From an uncultured Actinomycetes bacterium (lineage in GTDB: Bacteria > Actinomycetota > Actinomycetes > Mycobacteriales > Mycobacteriaceae): DNA of 52,139 bases. The notes below the pieces were generated by a model. It was not told where the DNA came from. It searched no databases and saw only the letters and a list, made by a program, of their open reading frames with translations. Shown here one piece after another: positions 1 through 9,205 of this stretch. Positions within the stretch are counted from its first letter, which is position 1; each line of letters starts with the position of its first letter. The position numbers and the translations under genes were made by a program. The stretch covers positions 1 through 52,139 of the forward strand of contig CAIRCP010000103.1 of assembly GCA_903877095.1 (NCBI GenBank), written 5' to 3'.

Positions 1-140
1 GCTTCAACCGGCTCAAGCAATGGCGCGGCATCGCCACCCGATATGACAAGTACGCCCTGACCTACCTCGGCGGTGTCCTACTGGCCAGCGCCGTCATACA
101 TTCCCGCGTCGGCACTACCGATTCGGGAGACACGCCCTAG
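1..140 (+). mobile_element. IS5-type transposase, C-terminal tail (partial)
   Basis: Reading from base 3, the window opens with about 45 codons ending in TAG at 138-140. The peptide contains FNRLKQWRG-ATRYDKYAL-YLGGVLLAS, which is the usual end of IS5/IS4-like DDE transposases (R-x-K-x-R-x-I/L-A-T-R-Y-D-K followed by a hydrophobic end). The rest lies before the window, so completeness cannot be judged. No terminal inverted repeat is visible between its stop and the next gene, whose stop codon shares the same CTAG. The element is therefore probably an old or degraded copy. Family assignment is from motif recognition only. Confidence 0.7.
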
Positions 141-766
141 TTCCGACGGCGGCCGCCCGCAACGCGGAACGGCAGCGCGGTGATGCCCAGCATCGGCGCG
201 ACGGCGGCGTCGACGAATGCCTTCGCCTTCCGCGCAGCCGCCGGTGTCGGTTGCATCATCACCTGGATGCCGTATCCGTCGATCAGTGCGATCAGTATGG
301 ACACGGTGCCGTCGACGTCGTGGCAGTCGAACTCGGCCATCGCGTTGCCTTCGGTGATCAGCTCGGTGAATTCCTCGCGGATCTCGTCGTACAGCCGTTC
401 CATGGTCCGGCGGTTGCCGGGATCACGCGCGGTCTGCAGCCAGAGTTCCATCCACAGCAGCCATTCCTCGCGCAACTCCGGTCGCGAGGGCAGGGAGCGG
501 GTCACCCGTTCGGCGAGGCGCTCCGCAGCCGAGGCGTTGCGGCCGGCGATGTCGGATCGCACCCGCATCGATTCAGCACGCTCCCAGGCGTAGGCCAGCG
601 ATGCGTCGAGCAGCGCCGCCTTGGTGGCGAAGTGGTAGTGGACGAGCGCGGTCGACACCTCGGCGTCGCGCGCGATGTCGCGGATCTTGGCCCCCTCCAG
701 ACCGTGCATGGCGATATGGGAGGCGGCGACCCGGACGATCCGGGCACGCGCGTCATCGTTCTTCAC
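137..766 (-). CDS. TetR-family transcriptional regulator
   Basis: A 209-residue protein of normal TetR size. The N-terminal helix-turn-helix (about residues 8-55) shows the family pattern ARIVRVAASHIAMHGLEGAKIRDIA followed by the recognition helix STALVHYHFATKAALLDA. The C-terminal ligand/dimer domain resembles the BetI-type group, with VDGTVSILIALIDGYGIQ near residue 155. The ligand is unknown. It is transcribed away from a 20-bp palindrome at 831-850, which suggests autorepression and control of whatever lay to the right; only a degraded small gene is found there now. Its stop codon overlaps the stop of the IS5-type transposase tail. Confidence 0.88.
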   Translation of the reverse strand: MKNDDARARIVRVAASHIAMHGLEGAKIRDIARDAEVSTALVHYHFATKAALLDASLAYAWERAESMRVRSDIAGRNASAAERLAERVTRSLPSRPELREEWLLWMELWLQTARDPGNRRTMERLYDEIREEFTELITEGNAMAEFDCHDVDGTVSILIALIDGYGIQVMMQPTPAAARKAKAFVDAAVAPMLGITALPFRVAGGRRRN

Positions 767-830
767 TGGGCAACCATCATCTCGTAGCGGCCCACGGCGG
801 GGCTGATTCCCGTATCAGGAAACTGGACTA

Positions 831-850
831 ACTGTTACATCAGTGACAGT
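831..850. promoter_or_regulatory. Probable TetR operator
   Basis: ACTGTTAC-N4-GTGACAGT is an inverted repeat with 7 of 8 arm positions matching. It has the length and symmetry of TetR-family operators, lies 65 bp upstream of the TetR start at 766 and only a few bases before the rightward ATG at 856. Operator identity is inferred from position and symmetry. Confidence 0.5.
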
Positions 851-855
851 ACATT

Positions 856-1062
856 ATGGCCGGTCGGAATATCCAGCGCGGCAGCGCCGGACGCACCTGG
901 CAGGAGATCGGCGACCTGCTCGGCGTCACCCGCCAGGCCGCTTTCCAGCGCTACGGCAAGCCGATTGACCCCCGGACCGGTGACGTCATGTCCACCAGTC
1001 CAATCACTTTTCGCGATGATCAGACGATCGCAGGGCTGTTCATCCTGAACCCGTCCGCGTAA
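856..1062 (+). pseudogene. Remnant of a small helix-turn-helix protein gene
   Basis: 68 codons from ATG. The centre (RTWQEIGDLLGVTRQAAFQRYGKPIDPRTG) is recognisable as the helix-turn-helix segment that begins a group of mycobacterial DUF3887-like/Clp-N-like regulators. In those proteins it is preceded by about 15 residues of helix and followed by 100 or more residues. Here the beginning is short and unrelated, and the end (STSPITFRDDQTIAGLFILNPSA) does not continue the family. I read this as a truncated remnant or fusion by deletion, not a working regulator. It could still be expressed, because the TetR operator sits just upstream. Confidence 0.4.
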
Positions 1063-1068
1063 ACGTCC

Positions 1069-1509
1069 TCACTTGTCCTTCGGCGTCGTCTTCTTCTTCG
1101 CCGCACTCGCCGGTTTCGCCGGCGGTTTCTCCGCATTCCTGGGACCCAGCGCCGACGCGATGGCACCGACCACTCCGCGTACCGCGGAGTCGGCCGCCGT
1201 CAACGGCCCGGTGCCCATCTCGGCGAGGTCGATGAGCCGTTCCACCCGCGTCACCATCGCCTCCATCCGGTCGACCATGCCGATGAGCCGCGGCGAGAGC
1301 TTGTCGATCTCGATCAGGCTTTCGTTGAACTGCTTCAGCGTGTCCTCGGTGTAGCGCATGGTGCTCTCCATGCCGGTCAGCGCGCTGGTCATCGTCTCCA
1401 GCAGCGCCTCCAACTGGTCGACCTTCTCGTCGGCGGTCAGCGCGGCCGTGGCCAGCGTCCTGATCCGATTGACGGGGGAGCGGGACGGCGCTTTCTCCGA
1501 ATCAGCCAT
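1069..1509 (-). CDS. Conserved mycobacterial coiled-coil protein (Rv1444c-like)
   Basis: 146 residues from the ATG at 1509 (MADSEKAPSRSP). The protein is mostly amphipathic helix: LEALLETMTSALTGMESTMRYTEDTLKQFNESLIEIDKLSPRLIGMVDRMEAMVTRVERLID forms a long heptad-like coil at about residues 30-95. The tail is rich in Ala, Pro and Lys (PPAKPASAAKKKTTPKDK). Position directly downstream of pgl and overall character match Rv1444c, a conserved protein of unknown function at the end of the pentose-phosphate operon. The start lies 5 bp after the pgl stop, so it is very probably cotranscribed. No enzymatic motif is visible. Confidence 0.75.
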   Translation of the reverse strand: MADSEKAPSRSPVNRIRTLATAALTADEKVDQLEALLETMTSALTGMESTMRYTEDTLKQFNESLIEIDKLSPRLIGMVDRMEAMVTRVERLIDLAEMGTGPLTAADSAVRGVVGAIASALGPRNAEKPPAKPASAAKKKTTPKDK

Positions 1510-1514
1510 GGCGA

Positions 1515-2264
1515 TCAGTCTGGCAGGCCGCTCGCCGCGGCGGAGTCCAGCAGCCACACCGTCTTCTCGATCCCGATCGCCCCGGCCGCCGGCCAGTCGT
1601 CGGGATCGGCGCCGCCGACGCCCGCCGCCACGGCCTCGGCCTTGGCCTCCCCGGACACCACCAGCCACACCTGCCGGGAGCGGCGCACCGCGGGCAGCGT
1701 CAGGGTGATCCGCCGCGGCGGCGGTTTGGGGGAGTCGACGACGCCGACCACCATCCGCTCGGTCTCCCGGACCGCGGCGGTGTGCGGGAACAGCGAGTTG
1801 ACGTGCCCCTCGCCGCCCATGCCGAGCAGATGCACGTCAAACATCGGTGTGGGAGAACCGGATTCGGCTGCCGCAGCCAGATCGTCGGCATAGGCCTGCG
1901 CGGCGGCGGCGATGTCGTCGCCGAATTGGCCATCCGACGCCGCCATGGCGTGCACATTCCCAGCCGGGATGTCGATGTGGTCCAGCAGTGCCTCGCGGGC
2001 CTGCTTCTCGTTGCGCTCGTCGTCGTCGTGCGGGACGTAGCGGTCGTCGCCCCAGAACAGGTGCACCCGCGCCCAGTCCACCGGGTAGGAGCCGAGCCGC
2101 TTGAGCAGCGCGGTGCCGGTGCCCCCACCGGTCAGCACGATCCACGCAACGCCGCGCACCGCGATCGACTCCGAAATCGTCTGCGCCAGAAGTTCAGCCG
2201 CGCCGGCCACCATCGCGTCGGTATCGGGGAAGACCTCGACGGAAACACCAGGACGCGCCGCCAT
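1515..2264 (-). CDS. pgl: 6-phosphogluconolactonase
   Basis: A 249-residue protein starting at ATG 2264, two bases after the opcA stop. It hydrolyses 6-phosphogluconolactone to 6-phosphogluconate, the second step of the oxidative pentose-phosphate pathway. Family motifs visible are the N-terminal [15 protein letters not shown] (phosphate loop), [29 protein letters not shown], and [14 protein letters not shown] (the conserved G-E/D-G-H-x-A/N-S-L-F-P). Order with zwf, opcA, tal and tkt is the standard actinobacterial operon. Upstream in-frame codons are rejected as start because they run into opcA and carry no family sequence. Confidence 0.93.
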   Translation of the reverse strand: MAARPGVSVEVFPDTDAMVAGAAELLAQTISESIAVRGVAWIVLTGGGTGTALLKRLGSYPVDWARVHLFWGDDRYVPHDDDERNEKQAREALLDHIDIPAGNVHAMAASDGQFGDDIAAAAQAYADDLAAAAESGSPTPMFDVHLLGMGGEGHVNSLFPHTAAVRETERMVVGVVDSPKPPPRRITLTLPAVRRSRQVWLVVSGEAKAEAVAAGVGGADPDDWPAAGAIGIEKTVWLLDSAAASGLPD

Positions 2265-2266
2265 CC

Positions 2267-3187
2267 TCAGCCGTTCCCCGGGTAGATCACCTTGTCGATG
2301 CCGGCCAGCGCCTCGTGGTAGATCTCGTCGGCGTCGAGGCGCCGCAGATCCTCGGCGAGGCACTCCCGGGTCTCCCGCCGAGCCAGCGGAAGTTGCGCGG
2401 CCGGCCGGCCGGTGCGGGTCAGCGTGGCGGTGGCGCCGTCCTGCGGCCGGCTCAGCACGATGGTCTGGCTGGGCTGGTCGAGTTCTACCTTCAGTTCGCC
2501 GATTTCGCGGCGCACCGGCCCGTCGATGCGGCCGGCGAGCCAGCCGGCCAAGATGTCCAGTGCGGGCTCAGAGGCCAGCCCGGAGACGACGGCGCCGGTG
2601 ATCGGCTCATACGGCGGCTGGTCGACGGCGGAGGCCAGCAGCGCTCGCCAGTAGGTGATGCGACTCCAGGCCAGGTCGGTGTCGCCCGTGGTGTAGCCGG
2701 CGAGTCGGCCGCGCAACGTCTCAAGCGGGGTGTCGCTGCCGGTGGCATCGGTGACCCGCCGAATGGCCAAGCGCCCCAACGGATCTGCCGCGGGCACCGC
2801 GGGAGCCTCGCCCGGCCACCAGGTCACCACCGGGGTGTCGGGCAGCAGGAACGGCAGCACCACGCTGCTGGCGTGCTCGCCCAGTGGCCCGGCCGTCTTG
2901 AGCACGACGACCTCGCCGGCGCCGGCGTCGCCGCCGACCCGGAGTTGGGCGTCCAGGCGCGGTTCCTCGGCATAGCTCTCGATCGGGACGACGACGATGA
3001 TCCGGCAGGGGTGCTCCCGGCTGGCCGAGACCGCGGCCTCGATGGCGTCCTCCAGGATCTCCGGGCGATCCGGCGCCACCACCAGGGTCAGAACCCGGCC
3101 GAGGGTGATCGCGCCGCCCTCCTCGCGCAGGGCCGTGATGCGCTTGTTGATGACGTTGGTCGTGGTGTCGGGCAGGTCGACGATCAT
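2267..3187 (-). CDS. opcA: Glucose-6-phosphate dehydrogenase assembly/activator protein OpcA
   Basis: 306 residues from ATG 3187, three bases after the zwf stop. OpcA has no catalytic function of its own; in actinobacteria and cyanobacteria it binds glucose-6-phosphate dehydrogenase and is needed for full activity. The sequence shows the family pattern: N-terminal [23 protein letters not shown], a middle [15 protein letters not shown], and a C-terminal [27 protein letters not shown]. The tight gap to zwf fits expression in near-equal amounts with its partner. Confidence 0.92.
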   Translation of the reverse strand: MIVDLPDTTTNVINKRITALREEGGAITLGRVLTLVVAPDRPEILEDAIEAAVSASREHPCRIIVVVPIESYAEEPRLDAQLRVGGDAGAGEVVVLKTAGPLGEHASSVVLPFLLPDTPVVTWWPGEAPAVPAADPLGRLAIRRVTDATGSDTPLETLRGRLAGYTTGDTDLAWSRITYWRALLASAVDQPPYEPITGAVVSGLASEPALDILAGWLAGRIDGPVRREIGELKVELDQPSQTIVLSRPQDGATATLTRTGRPAAQLPLARRETRECLAEDLRRLDADEIYHEALAGIDKVIYPGNG

Positions 3188-3190
3188 TGG

Positions 3191-4774
3191 TTAGGGCCTT
3201 CTCCACTCATGGCCCGTGCGCTCCAGCATCGCGAACGCCGACTCCGGCCCCCACGCACCCGACTCGTACGGGTCGGGCTTGCCCCCCGACGAGTCGATGC
3301 TCGCCCAGTACTCCAGCACGGGATCGAGGATCTTCCAGGACAATTCGACTTCGGCATTGCTCGGGAACAGTGACGGCTCGCCCAGCAGCACGTCGAGGAT
3401 CAGCCGTTCGTAGGCCTCGGGGGAGTCCTCGGCGAACGCCGACCCGTAGGAGAAGTCCATGTTGACGTCGCGGACCTCCATCGCCGAGCCCGGCACCTTG
3501 GAGCCGAACCGCAACGTGATGCCCTCGTCGGGCTGGACCCGGATCACCAGCGCGTTCTGGCCGAGTTCCTCGGTCATGGTGGCGTCGAACGGCAGATGCG
3601 GGGCGCGCTTGAACTCCAGCGCGATCTCAGTCACCCTGCGGCCCAACCGTTTTCCGGTCCTTAGGTAGAACGGCACCCCCGCCCAGCGCCGGGTGTCGAC
3701 GTCAAGGGTGATCGCTGCGAACGTCTCGGTGGTCGAGGTGTGCGAGAAACCCTCCTCCTCCAGCAGCCCCACCACATGCTGGCCGCCCTGCCAGCCGGCC
3801 GCGTACTGCCCCCGCGAGGAGGTCAGATCCAGCGGCTGAGCCAGCCGGGTCGCCGAGAGCACCTTGATCTTCTCGGCGCGGACCTCGTCGGGATGGAAGC
3901 TCACCGGCTCCTCCAGCGCGGTGAGCGCGAGCAGTTGAATCAGGTGGTTCTGGATCACGTCGCGGGCCGCGCCGATGCCGTCGTAATAGCCGGCCCGCCC
4001 GCCCAGGCCGATGTCCTCGGCCATCGTGATCTGGACGCTGTCGACGTAGTGGCTGTTCCAGATCGGTTCGAACAGTTCGTTGGCGAAGCGCAGCGCCAGG
4101 ATGTTCTGCACCGTCTCCTTGCCGAGGTAGTGGTCGATGCGGAACACCGACTTCTCCGGGAAGACACTGTTGACCACGTGGTTCAGTTCGATGGCACTGG
4201 ACAGGTCGTGCCCGAACGGCTTCTCGATCACCACCCGGCTCCACCGGCTGTCCTTGGGATCGGCCAGGCCGGACTTCTTGAGTTGGGTGGTGACCAGCGG
4301 GAAGGCATCCGGCGGAATCGAGAGGTAGAACGCGTGATTGCCGCCGGTGCCCCGGTCGACGTCGAGCTTGGCCAGTGTCTCCGCGAGCCGCTCGAAGGAC
4401 GCGTCGTCGTCGAAACTGCCGTGCACGAACCGGATTCCCTCGGCCAGCCGGTCCCAGACCTCCTGGCGGAACGGCGTTCGGGCGTACTGCCGGACCGCCT
4501 CGTAGACGATCTGGCTGAAGTGCTCGTCTTCCCATTCCCGCCGGGCGAAACCGACCAGCGCGAACGACGGCGGCAGCAGGCCCCGGTTGCACAGGTCGTA
4601 GATCGCCGGCATCAACTTCTTGCGGGACAGGTCGCCGGTGACGCCGAAGATGACCACCCCGCACGGGCCGGCGATCCGCGGCATCCGCTTGTCGCGCTTG
4701 TCGCGCAACGGGTTGTGCCACTCCTTCGGCACCGGCACGACGATGTCGTCCGGCGACGTCGCCTGCGGGCTCAT
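3191..4774 (-). CDS. zwf: Glucose-6-phosphate 1-dehydrogenase
   Basis: 527 residues starting at ATG 4774 ([10 protein letters not shown]), overlapping the tal stop by the ATGA quartet. It oxidises glucose-6-phosphate to 6-phosphogluconolactone with NADP. The nucleotide-binding [10 protein letters not shown] lies at about residues 44-53 and the substrate signature [13 protein letters not shown] is in the middle, followed by the conserved RFAN-FEP-WN block. The layout equals M. tuberculosis zwf2 (Rv1447c). An upstream in-frame extension of about 100 codons runs antiparallel to nothing recognisable inside tal and is not used. Confidence 0.95.
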   Translation of the reverse strand: MSPQATSPDDIVVPVPKEWHNPLRDKRDKRMPRIAGPCGVVIFGVTGDLSRKKLMPAIYDLCNRGLLPPSFALVGFARREWEDEHFSQIVYEAVRQYARTPFRQEVWDRLAEGIRFVHGSFDDDASFERLAETLAKLDVDRGTGGNHAFYLSIPPDAFPLVTTQLKKSGLADPKDSRWSRVVIEKPFGHDLSSAIELNHVVNSVFPEKSVFRIDHYLGKETVQNILALRFANELFEPIWNSHYVDSVQITMAEDIGLGGRAGYYDGIGAARDVIQNHLIQLLALTALEEPVSFHPDEVRAEKIKVLSATRLAQPLDLTSSRGQYAAGWQGGQHVVGLLEEEGFSHTSTTETFAAITLDVDTRRWAGVPFYLRTGKRLGRRVTEIALEFKRAPHLPFDATMTEELGQNALVIRVQPDEGITLRFGSKVPGSAMEVRDVNMDFSYGSAFAEDSPEAYERLILDVLLGEPSLFPSNAEVELSWKILDPVLEYWASIDSSGGKPDPYESGAWGPESAFAMLERTGHEWRRP

Positions 4775-5886
4775 TTCTTGGCGATGTCCAGTTGAGCCTG
4801 CGTGGCCTCCAGCAGTTCGTGCCAGGACTTCTCGAACTTCGCGACGCCGTCGCGCTCCAGGAAGTCGAAGACGTCCTGCAGATCGATGCCGAGTTCCTCC
4901 AAATCCAGGAACACGCCCTGGGATTCGACGATGTGGTTGGTGATCGTGTCCCCGGTGACCACGCCGTGGTCGGCGACGGCATCCATCGTCTTCTCCGGCA
5001 TCGTGTTGACGGTATGCGCCGCAACGAGGTCGGTGACGTACATGGTGTCGGAGTAGTCCGGGTTCTTCACCCCGGTCGAGGCCCACAGCGGGCGCTGCAC
5101 CCGGCCGCCGGCGAACGACAGCACCTCGTAGCGCGGAGTGGTGAAGACCTCCTCGTACGCGGCGTAGGCCAGGCGCGCGTTGGCGATTGCGGCCTTGCCG
5201 CGCAGCGACAGTGCCTTGGGCGTGCCGATCGCCTCCAGGCGCTTGTCGATCTCGGTGTCCACCCGGGAGACGAAAAACGAAGCGACGGAATGGATCTTGG
5301 AGATGTCGTGACCGGACCTACGGGCCTCCTCCAGGCCGGCGAGGTAGGCGTCCATCACCTCGACGTAGCGCTCGCCGGAGAAGATCAGCGTCACGTTCAC
5401 CGAAATGCCTTCGCCCAGAACGGAAGTGATGGCCGGCAGCCCGGCCTTGGTGGCCGGGATCTTGATCAGCAGGTTGGGCCGGTCGACGATCTTCCACAAC
5501 TCGACGGCCTGCAGGATCGTGTTGTCGGTGTCGTGGGCCAGTCGCGGGTCGACCTCGATGGACACCCGGCCGTCGATGCCGTCGGAGGCCTCCCACTGCG
5601 GACGAAGCACGTCGCAGGCCTCCCGCACGTCGTCGGTGGTGGCGGTGCGGATCGTCGCGTCGACGTCGGCGCCGCGGGCGGCCAGTTCGGCGACCTGCGC
5701 GTCGTAGGCGGTGCCCGAGGACAGCGCCGCCTGGAAGATCGACGGGTTGGTGGTGACGCCGACGACGGACTTGGTGTCGATCAGTTCCTGCAGGTTGCCC
5801 GACCGAATCCGGTCACGCGAGAGATCGTCGAGCCACACCGAGACGCCGGCCGCGGACAATGCTGCGAGATTGGGGTTCTGGGCCAT
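4771..5886 (-). CDS. tal: Transaldolase
   Basis: 371 residues, the normal length for the longer actinobacterial transaldolase type. It moves a dihydroxyacetone unit between sugar phosphates in the non-oxidative pentose-phosphate pathway. The Schiff-base lysine is K142 in [12 protein letters not shown]. Other family motifs are [11 protein letters not shown] near the N-terminus, [12 protein letters not shown] at about residues 43-54, and NVTLIFS after the active site. The start is ATG 5886 with the spacer GGAGTA upstream; its end overlaps the zwf start by four bases, so the two are translationally coupled. Confidence 0.95.
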   Translation of the reverse strand: MAQNPNLAALSAAGVSVWLDDLSRDRIRSGNLQELIDTKSVVGVTTNPSIFQAALSSGTAYDAQVAELAARGADVDATIRTATTDDVREACDVLRPQWEASDGIDGRVSIEVDPRLAHDTDNTILQAVELWKIVDRPNLLIKIPATKAGLPAITSVLGEGISVNVTLIFSGERYVEVMDAYLAGLEEARRSGHDISKIHSVASFFVSRVDTEIDKRLEAIGTPKALSLRGKAAIANARLAYAAYEEVFTTPRYEVLSFAGGRVQRPLWASTGVKNPDYSDTMYVTDLVAAHTVNTMPEKTMDAVADHGVVTGDTITNHIVESQGVFLDLEELGIDLQDVFDFLERDGVAKFEKSWHELLEATQAQLDIAKK

Positions 5887-5929
5887 GCGGTACTCCTTGG
5901 TTGGTTTTCGGTGCTAGTTGTCGGTCGCG

Positions 5930-8029
5930 CTAGTTGTCGATCGCTCGTTCCGCCGCGGCCACGACCGCCTCGGGGGTGAACCCGAACTCGCGGAACAGGG
6001 TCTTGTCGTCGGCGGACTCGCCGAAGCGCTCGATCGAGACGATCTCCCCGGTGTCGCCGACGTACTTGTACCAACTCTGCGCGATGCCGGCCTCGACGGC
6101 GACGCGGGCCGGAACGCTCGGCGGCAGCACGCTGTCCCGGTATTCCTGCGGCTGCGCCTCGAACCACTCCACGCACGGCATGGAGACCACGTAGGCGCTG
6201 ATCTCCTTGTCCGCCAGGATCTTTGCCGCCTCGACAGCTAGCTGCACCTCGGACCCGGTGGCGATGATGATGACGTCACCGCCCGCCACGTCCTCGGCGC
6301 TGTGCCCGCCCAGCACGTACCCGCCGCGGGCCACGCCCGCGCTGCTGGTGCCGTCGAGCACCGGGACGTTCTGGCGGGTCAGGATCAGCCCCACCGGCCC
6401 GCTGGTCGCCCCGCGCTCCAGGACGGTGCGCCACGCATACGCGGTCTCGTTCGGATCCGCCGGGCGCACCACCGCCAGGCGCGGGATGGCGCGCAGCGCC
6501 GCGAGGTGCTCGATCGGCTGGTGGGTGGGGCCGTCCTCGCCGAGGCCGATCGAGTCGTGCGTCCACACGTAGATGGGGTCGATGTCCATCAGCGCGGCCA
6601 GTCGGACCGCACCGCGCATGTAGTCGGAGAACTGCAGGAACGTCCCGCCGTAGGCCCGGGTCGGGCCGTGCAGCACGATCCCGGACAGGATCGCGCCCAT
6701 CGCATGCTCGCGGATGCCGAAGTGCAGCGTGCGCCCGTACCAGGTGGCATCCCAGTCGTGCGTCGAAATCGACGGCGGCCCAAAGGATTTGGCGCCCTTC
6801 ATCGTGGTGTTGTTGCTGCCGGCCAGATCCGCCGAGCCGCCCCACAGCTCGGGCAATTTCGGGCCGATCGCCGAGAGCACGTCGCCGGAGGCCGCGCGGG
6901 TGGCCACCGCCTTGGATCCCGGCTCCCAGTAGGGCAGGTCGGCTTCCCAGCCGTCGGGCAGCGTGCCGGCCAGCAAGCGGTCCAGCAGCGCCTTGCGCTC
7001 CGGTTCACGCTGCGCCCAGGCGTCGAATTCGCCCTGCCACGCCGCGTGCGCTTCGTGGCCGCGGTCCACCAGGGTGCGGGTGTGGGCGATCACGTCGTCG
7101 GCGACCTCGAACGACTTGTCCGGGTCGAAGCCGAGGATCTTCTTGGTGGCGGCCACTTCCTCGGCGCCCAGCGCCGAGCCGTGCACGCCGCCGGTGTTCA
7201 TCTTGGTGGGCGCCGGGTAGCCGATGATGGTGCGCAACGCGATGAACGACGGCTTGTCGGTGACCTTTTTCGCCGCCTCTATCGCTTTTTCAATGCCGGT
7301 GACGTTCTCGCCGCCCTCGACCACCTGGACATGCCAGCCGTACGCCTCGTAGCGGGCCGGGGTGTCCTCGGTGAAGGCGATCTCGGTGGCGTGCTCGATG
7401 GAGATCTTGTTGTCGTCCCAGATGACGATGAGGTTGCCCAGTTGCTGGGTGCCGGCCAGCGACGACGCCTCGCTGGTGACGCCCTCCTCCATGTCGCCGT
7501 CGGAGGCGATGACATAGATGAAGTGATCGAACGGGCTGGTGCCCGCGGCGGCGTCGGGGTCGAACAGCCCGCGCTCGTAGCGCGACGCCATCGCCATGCC
7601 GACGGCCGAGGCCAGACCCTGGCCCAGCGGTCCGGTGGTGATCTCCACGCCCTTGGTGTGCCGGAACTCCGGGTGCCCCGGGGTCTTGGAGCCCCAGGTC
7701 CGCAGCGCCTCGATGTCGGAGAGTTCCAGGCCGAAGCCGCCCAGGTACAGCTGCAGATACAGGGTCAGGCTGGAATGGCCGCAGGACAGCACGAACCGGT
7801 CCCGGCCGAGCCAGTGCGTGTCGCTGGGATCGTGGCGCATCACCCGCTGGAACAGGGTGTAGGCCACCGGTGCCAGGCTCATCGCGGTGCCGGGGTGCCC
7901 GTTGCCGACCTTCTGCACGGCATCGGCCGCCAGCACCCGGGCGGTGTCGACGGCGCGGGTGTCCAGTTCGGTCCAGTCGGCGGGGTGATGCGGCTGGGTC
8001 AGCGCGGAAATCTGCTCAAGGGTGGTCAC
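5930..8029 (-). CDS. tkt: Transketolase
   Basis: 699 residues from GTG 8029. A thiamine-diphosphate enzyme that transfers two-carbon ketol units in the pentose-phosphate pathway. The TPP/Mg site reads [18 protein letters not shown]...[11 protein letters not shown]. The conserved catalytic region [19 protein letters not shown] and the C-terminal [11 protein letters not shown] are both present. It is the first gene of the leftward operon; the 164-bp space to the divergent ctaB (8030-8193) must hold both promoters. An 11-bp direct repeat (GCTAGTTGTCG at 5913-5923 and 5929-5939) covers its stop codon and the gap before tal. Confidence 0.96.
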   Translation of the reverse strand: MTTLEQISALTQPHHPADWTELDTRAVDTARVLAADAVQKVGNGHPGTAMSLAPVAYTLFQRVMRHDPSDTHWLGRDRFVLSCGHSSLTLYLQLYLGGFGLELSDIEALRTWGSKTPGHPEFRHTKGVEITTGPLGQGLASAVGMAMASRYERGLFDPDAAAGTSPFDHFIYVIASDGDMEEGVTSEASSLAGTQQLGNLIVIWDDNKISIEHATEIAFTEDTPARYEAYGWHVQVVEGGENVTGIEKAIEAAKKVTDKPSFIALRTIIGYPAPTKMNTGGVHGSALGAEEVAATKKILGFDPDKSFEVADDVIAHTRTLVDRGHEAHAAWQGEFDAWAQREPERKALLDRLLAGTLPDGWEADLPYWEPGSKAVATRAASGDVLSAIGPKLPELWGGSADLAGSNNTTMKGAKSFGPPSISTHDWDATWYGRTLHFGIREHAMGAILSGIVLHGPTRAYGGTFLQFSDYMRGAVRLAALMDIDPIYVWTHDSIGLGEDGPTHQPIEHLAALRAIPRLAVVRPADPNETAYAWRTVLERGATSGPVGLILTRQNVPVLDGTSSAGVARGGYVLGGHSAEDVAGGDVIIIATGSEVQLAVEAAKILADKEISAYVVSMPCVEWFEAQPQEYRDSVLPPSVPARVAVEAGIAQSWYKYVGDTGEIVSIERFGESADDKTLFREFGFTPEAVVAAAERAIDN

Positions 8030-8193
8030 GAACGAAACTCCTGGGAGGTCTAATCAGCTGGCAACCCGATACTGCTGCACACCCTAGTGCCGGGAATCTG
8101 TCCGGCAGTACCAAATCGCCAGCGTCGGGGTCTACCATCCTCTGTAGTAGAAGCCCGGACGGCCGGTAGCCGTCGATGAAGGAGTTGACTGGC

Positions 8194-9153
8194 GTGAGAA
8201 TGCGCGAAACCAGCCTGGTCGACGAGGCCGGCGGCTCGGACAGCGTTTCAGCCCGGGCGCCGGGCCGGATTCGCACCGTTCTGCTCGGTTACCTGGCGCT
8301 GATGAAGCCGCGCGTCATCGAACTGCTCCTGGTCACCACCATCCCGGCGATGCTGCTGGCCAGCCGCGGCCACGTCGATCTGGTCCTCATTCTCAACACG
8401 CTGTTCGGCGGCATGCTCGCCGCCGGCGGTGCCAACACCCTCAACTGTGTGGCCGACGCCGACATCGACAAGGTGATGAAGCGCACCGAACGCCGGCCGC
8501 TGGCCCGCGCGGTCGTGCCCCGCAGCCACGCGTTCGTGTTCGGCATGGCGCTGTCGGTCGGGTCGTTCTTCTGGCTGTGGTGGACCACCAACATGCTGTC
8601 GGCGCACCTGGCCGCGGCCACGATCGCGTTCTACGTGCTGGTCTACACGCTGCTGCTCAAGCGCCGCACCTCGCAGAACGTGGTGTGGGGCGGTGCTGCG
8701 GGCTGCATGCCGGTGATGATCGGCTGGTCGGCGGTCACCGGGACCATCGGCTGGCAGGCGCTTGCCATGTTCGCGATCATCTTCTTCTGGACGCCGCCGC
8801 ACACCTGGGCGCTGGCCATGAAATACAAAGAGGACTATCGGGCGGCCGGCGTCCCGATGCTGCCCGTGGTGGCCACCGAACTCCAGGTGACCAAGCAGGT
8901 CATCATCTACACCTGGCTGACGGTCGCGGCCACTCTTGCCTTGATCCCCGCCACCGGCTGGCTGTACGCGGTGGTCGCGGTGCTGGCCGGGGCGTGGTTC
9001 CTGACGCTGGCCCATCGGCTGCACGCCGGCGTCAAGCGCGGCGAGGCCGTCAAGCCGTTGCGGTTGTTCCTGCACTCGAACAATTACCTGGCCGCGGTGT
9101 TCGTGGCGCTTGCGGTGGATTCGGTGATTCCGCTGCCGTTGCTTTTTGGGTGA
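8194..9153 (+). CDS. ctaB: Protohaem IX farnesyltransferase (haem O synthase)
   Basis: A UbiA-family membrane prenyltransferase of 319 residues that adds a farnesyl group to haem B for the aa3 cytochrome oxidase. The two Asp-rich metal/prenyl-diphosphate motifs are visible as [23 protein letters not shown] and [18 protein letters not shown]. About eight hydrophobic segments follow each other. I chose GTG 8194 because GAAGGAG at 8178-8184 lies nine bases upstream; ATG 8200 or the earlier ATG 8176 are possible. It works with ctaA, 29 kb away here but only a few genes apart in M. tuberculosis; the island lies between them. Confidence 0.93.
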   Translation: MRMRETSLVDEAGGSDSVSARAPGRIRTVLLGYLALMKPRVIELLLVTTIPAMLLASRGHVDLVLILNTLFGGMLAAGGANTLNCVADADIDKVMKRTERRPLARAVVPRSHAFVFGMALSVGSFFWLWWTTNMLSAHLAAATIAFYVLVYTLLLKRRTSQNVVWGGAAGCMPVMIGWSAVTGTIGWQALAMFAIIFFWTPPHTWALAMKYKEDYRAAGVPMLPVVATELQVTKQVIIYTWLTVAATLALIPATGWLYAVVAVLAGAWFLTLAHRLHAGVKRGEAVKPLRLFLHSNNYLAAVFVALAVDSVIPLPLLFG

Positions 9154-9205
9154 GTTCCGCACACCTGAGCGGGTCGGCCCCTTCCTGTCAGTGCCCTCCG
9201 GCACC

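Noticed and set aside
4775..5086. Upstream extension of zwf into tal
   Set aside because: The additional ~100 residues are a shifted reading of tal; the family N-terminus begins at ATG 4774.
2315..8053. Long open frames on the plus strand opposite opcA, zwf, tal and tkt (for example 3740-4795 and 6302-8053)
   Set aside because: They are antisense frames of high-G+C genes, contain no family motifs and lie wholly inside well-supported genes.
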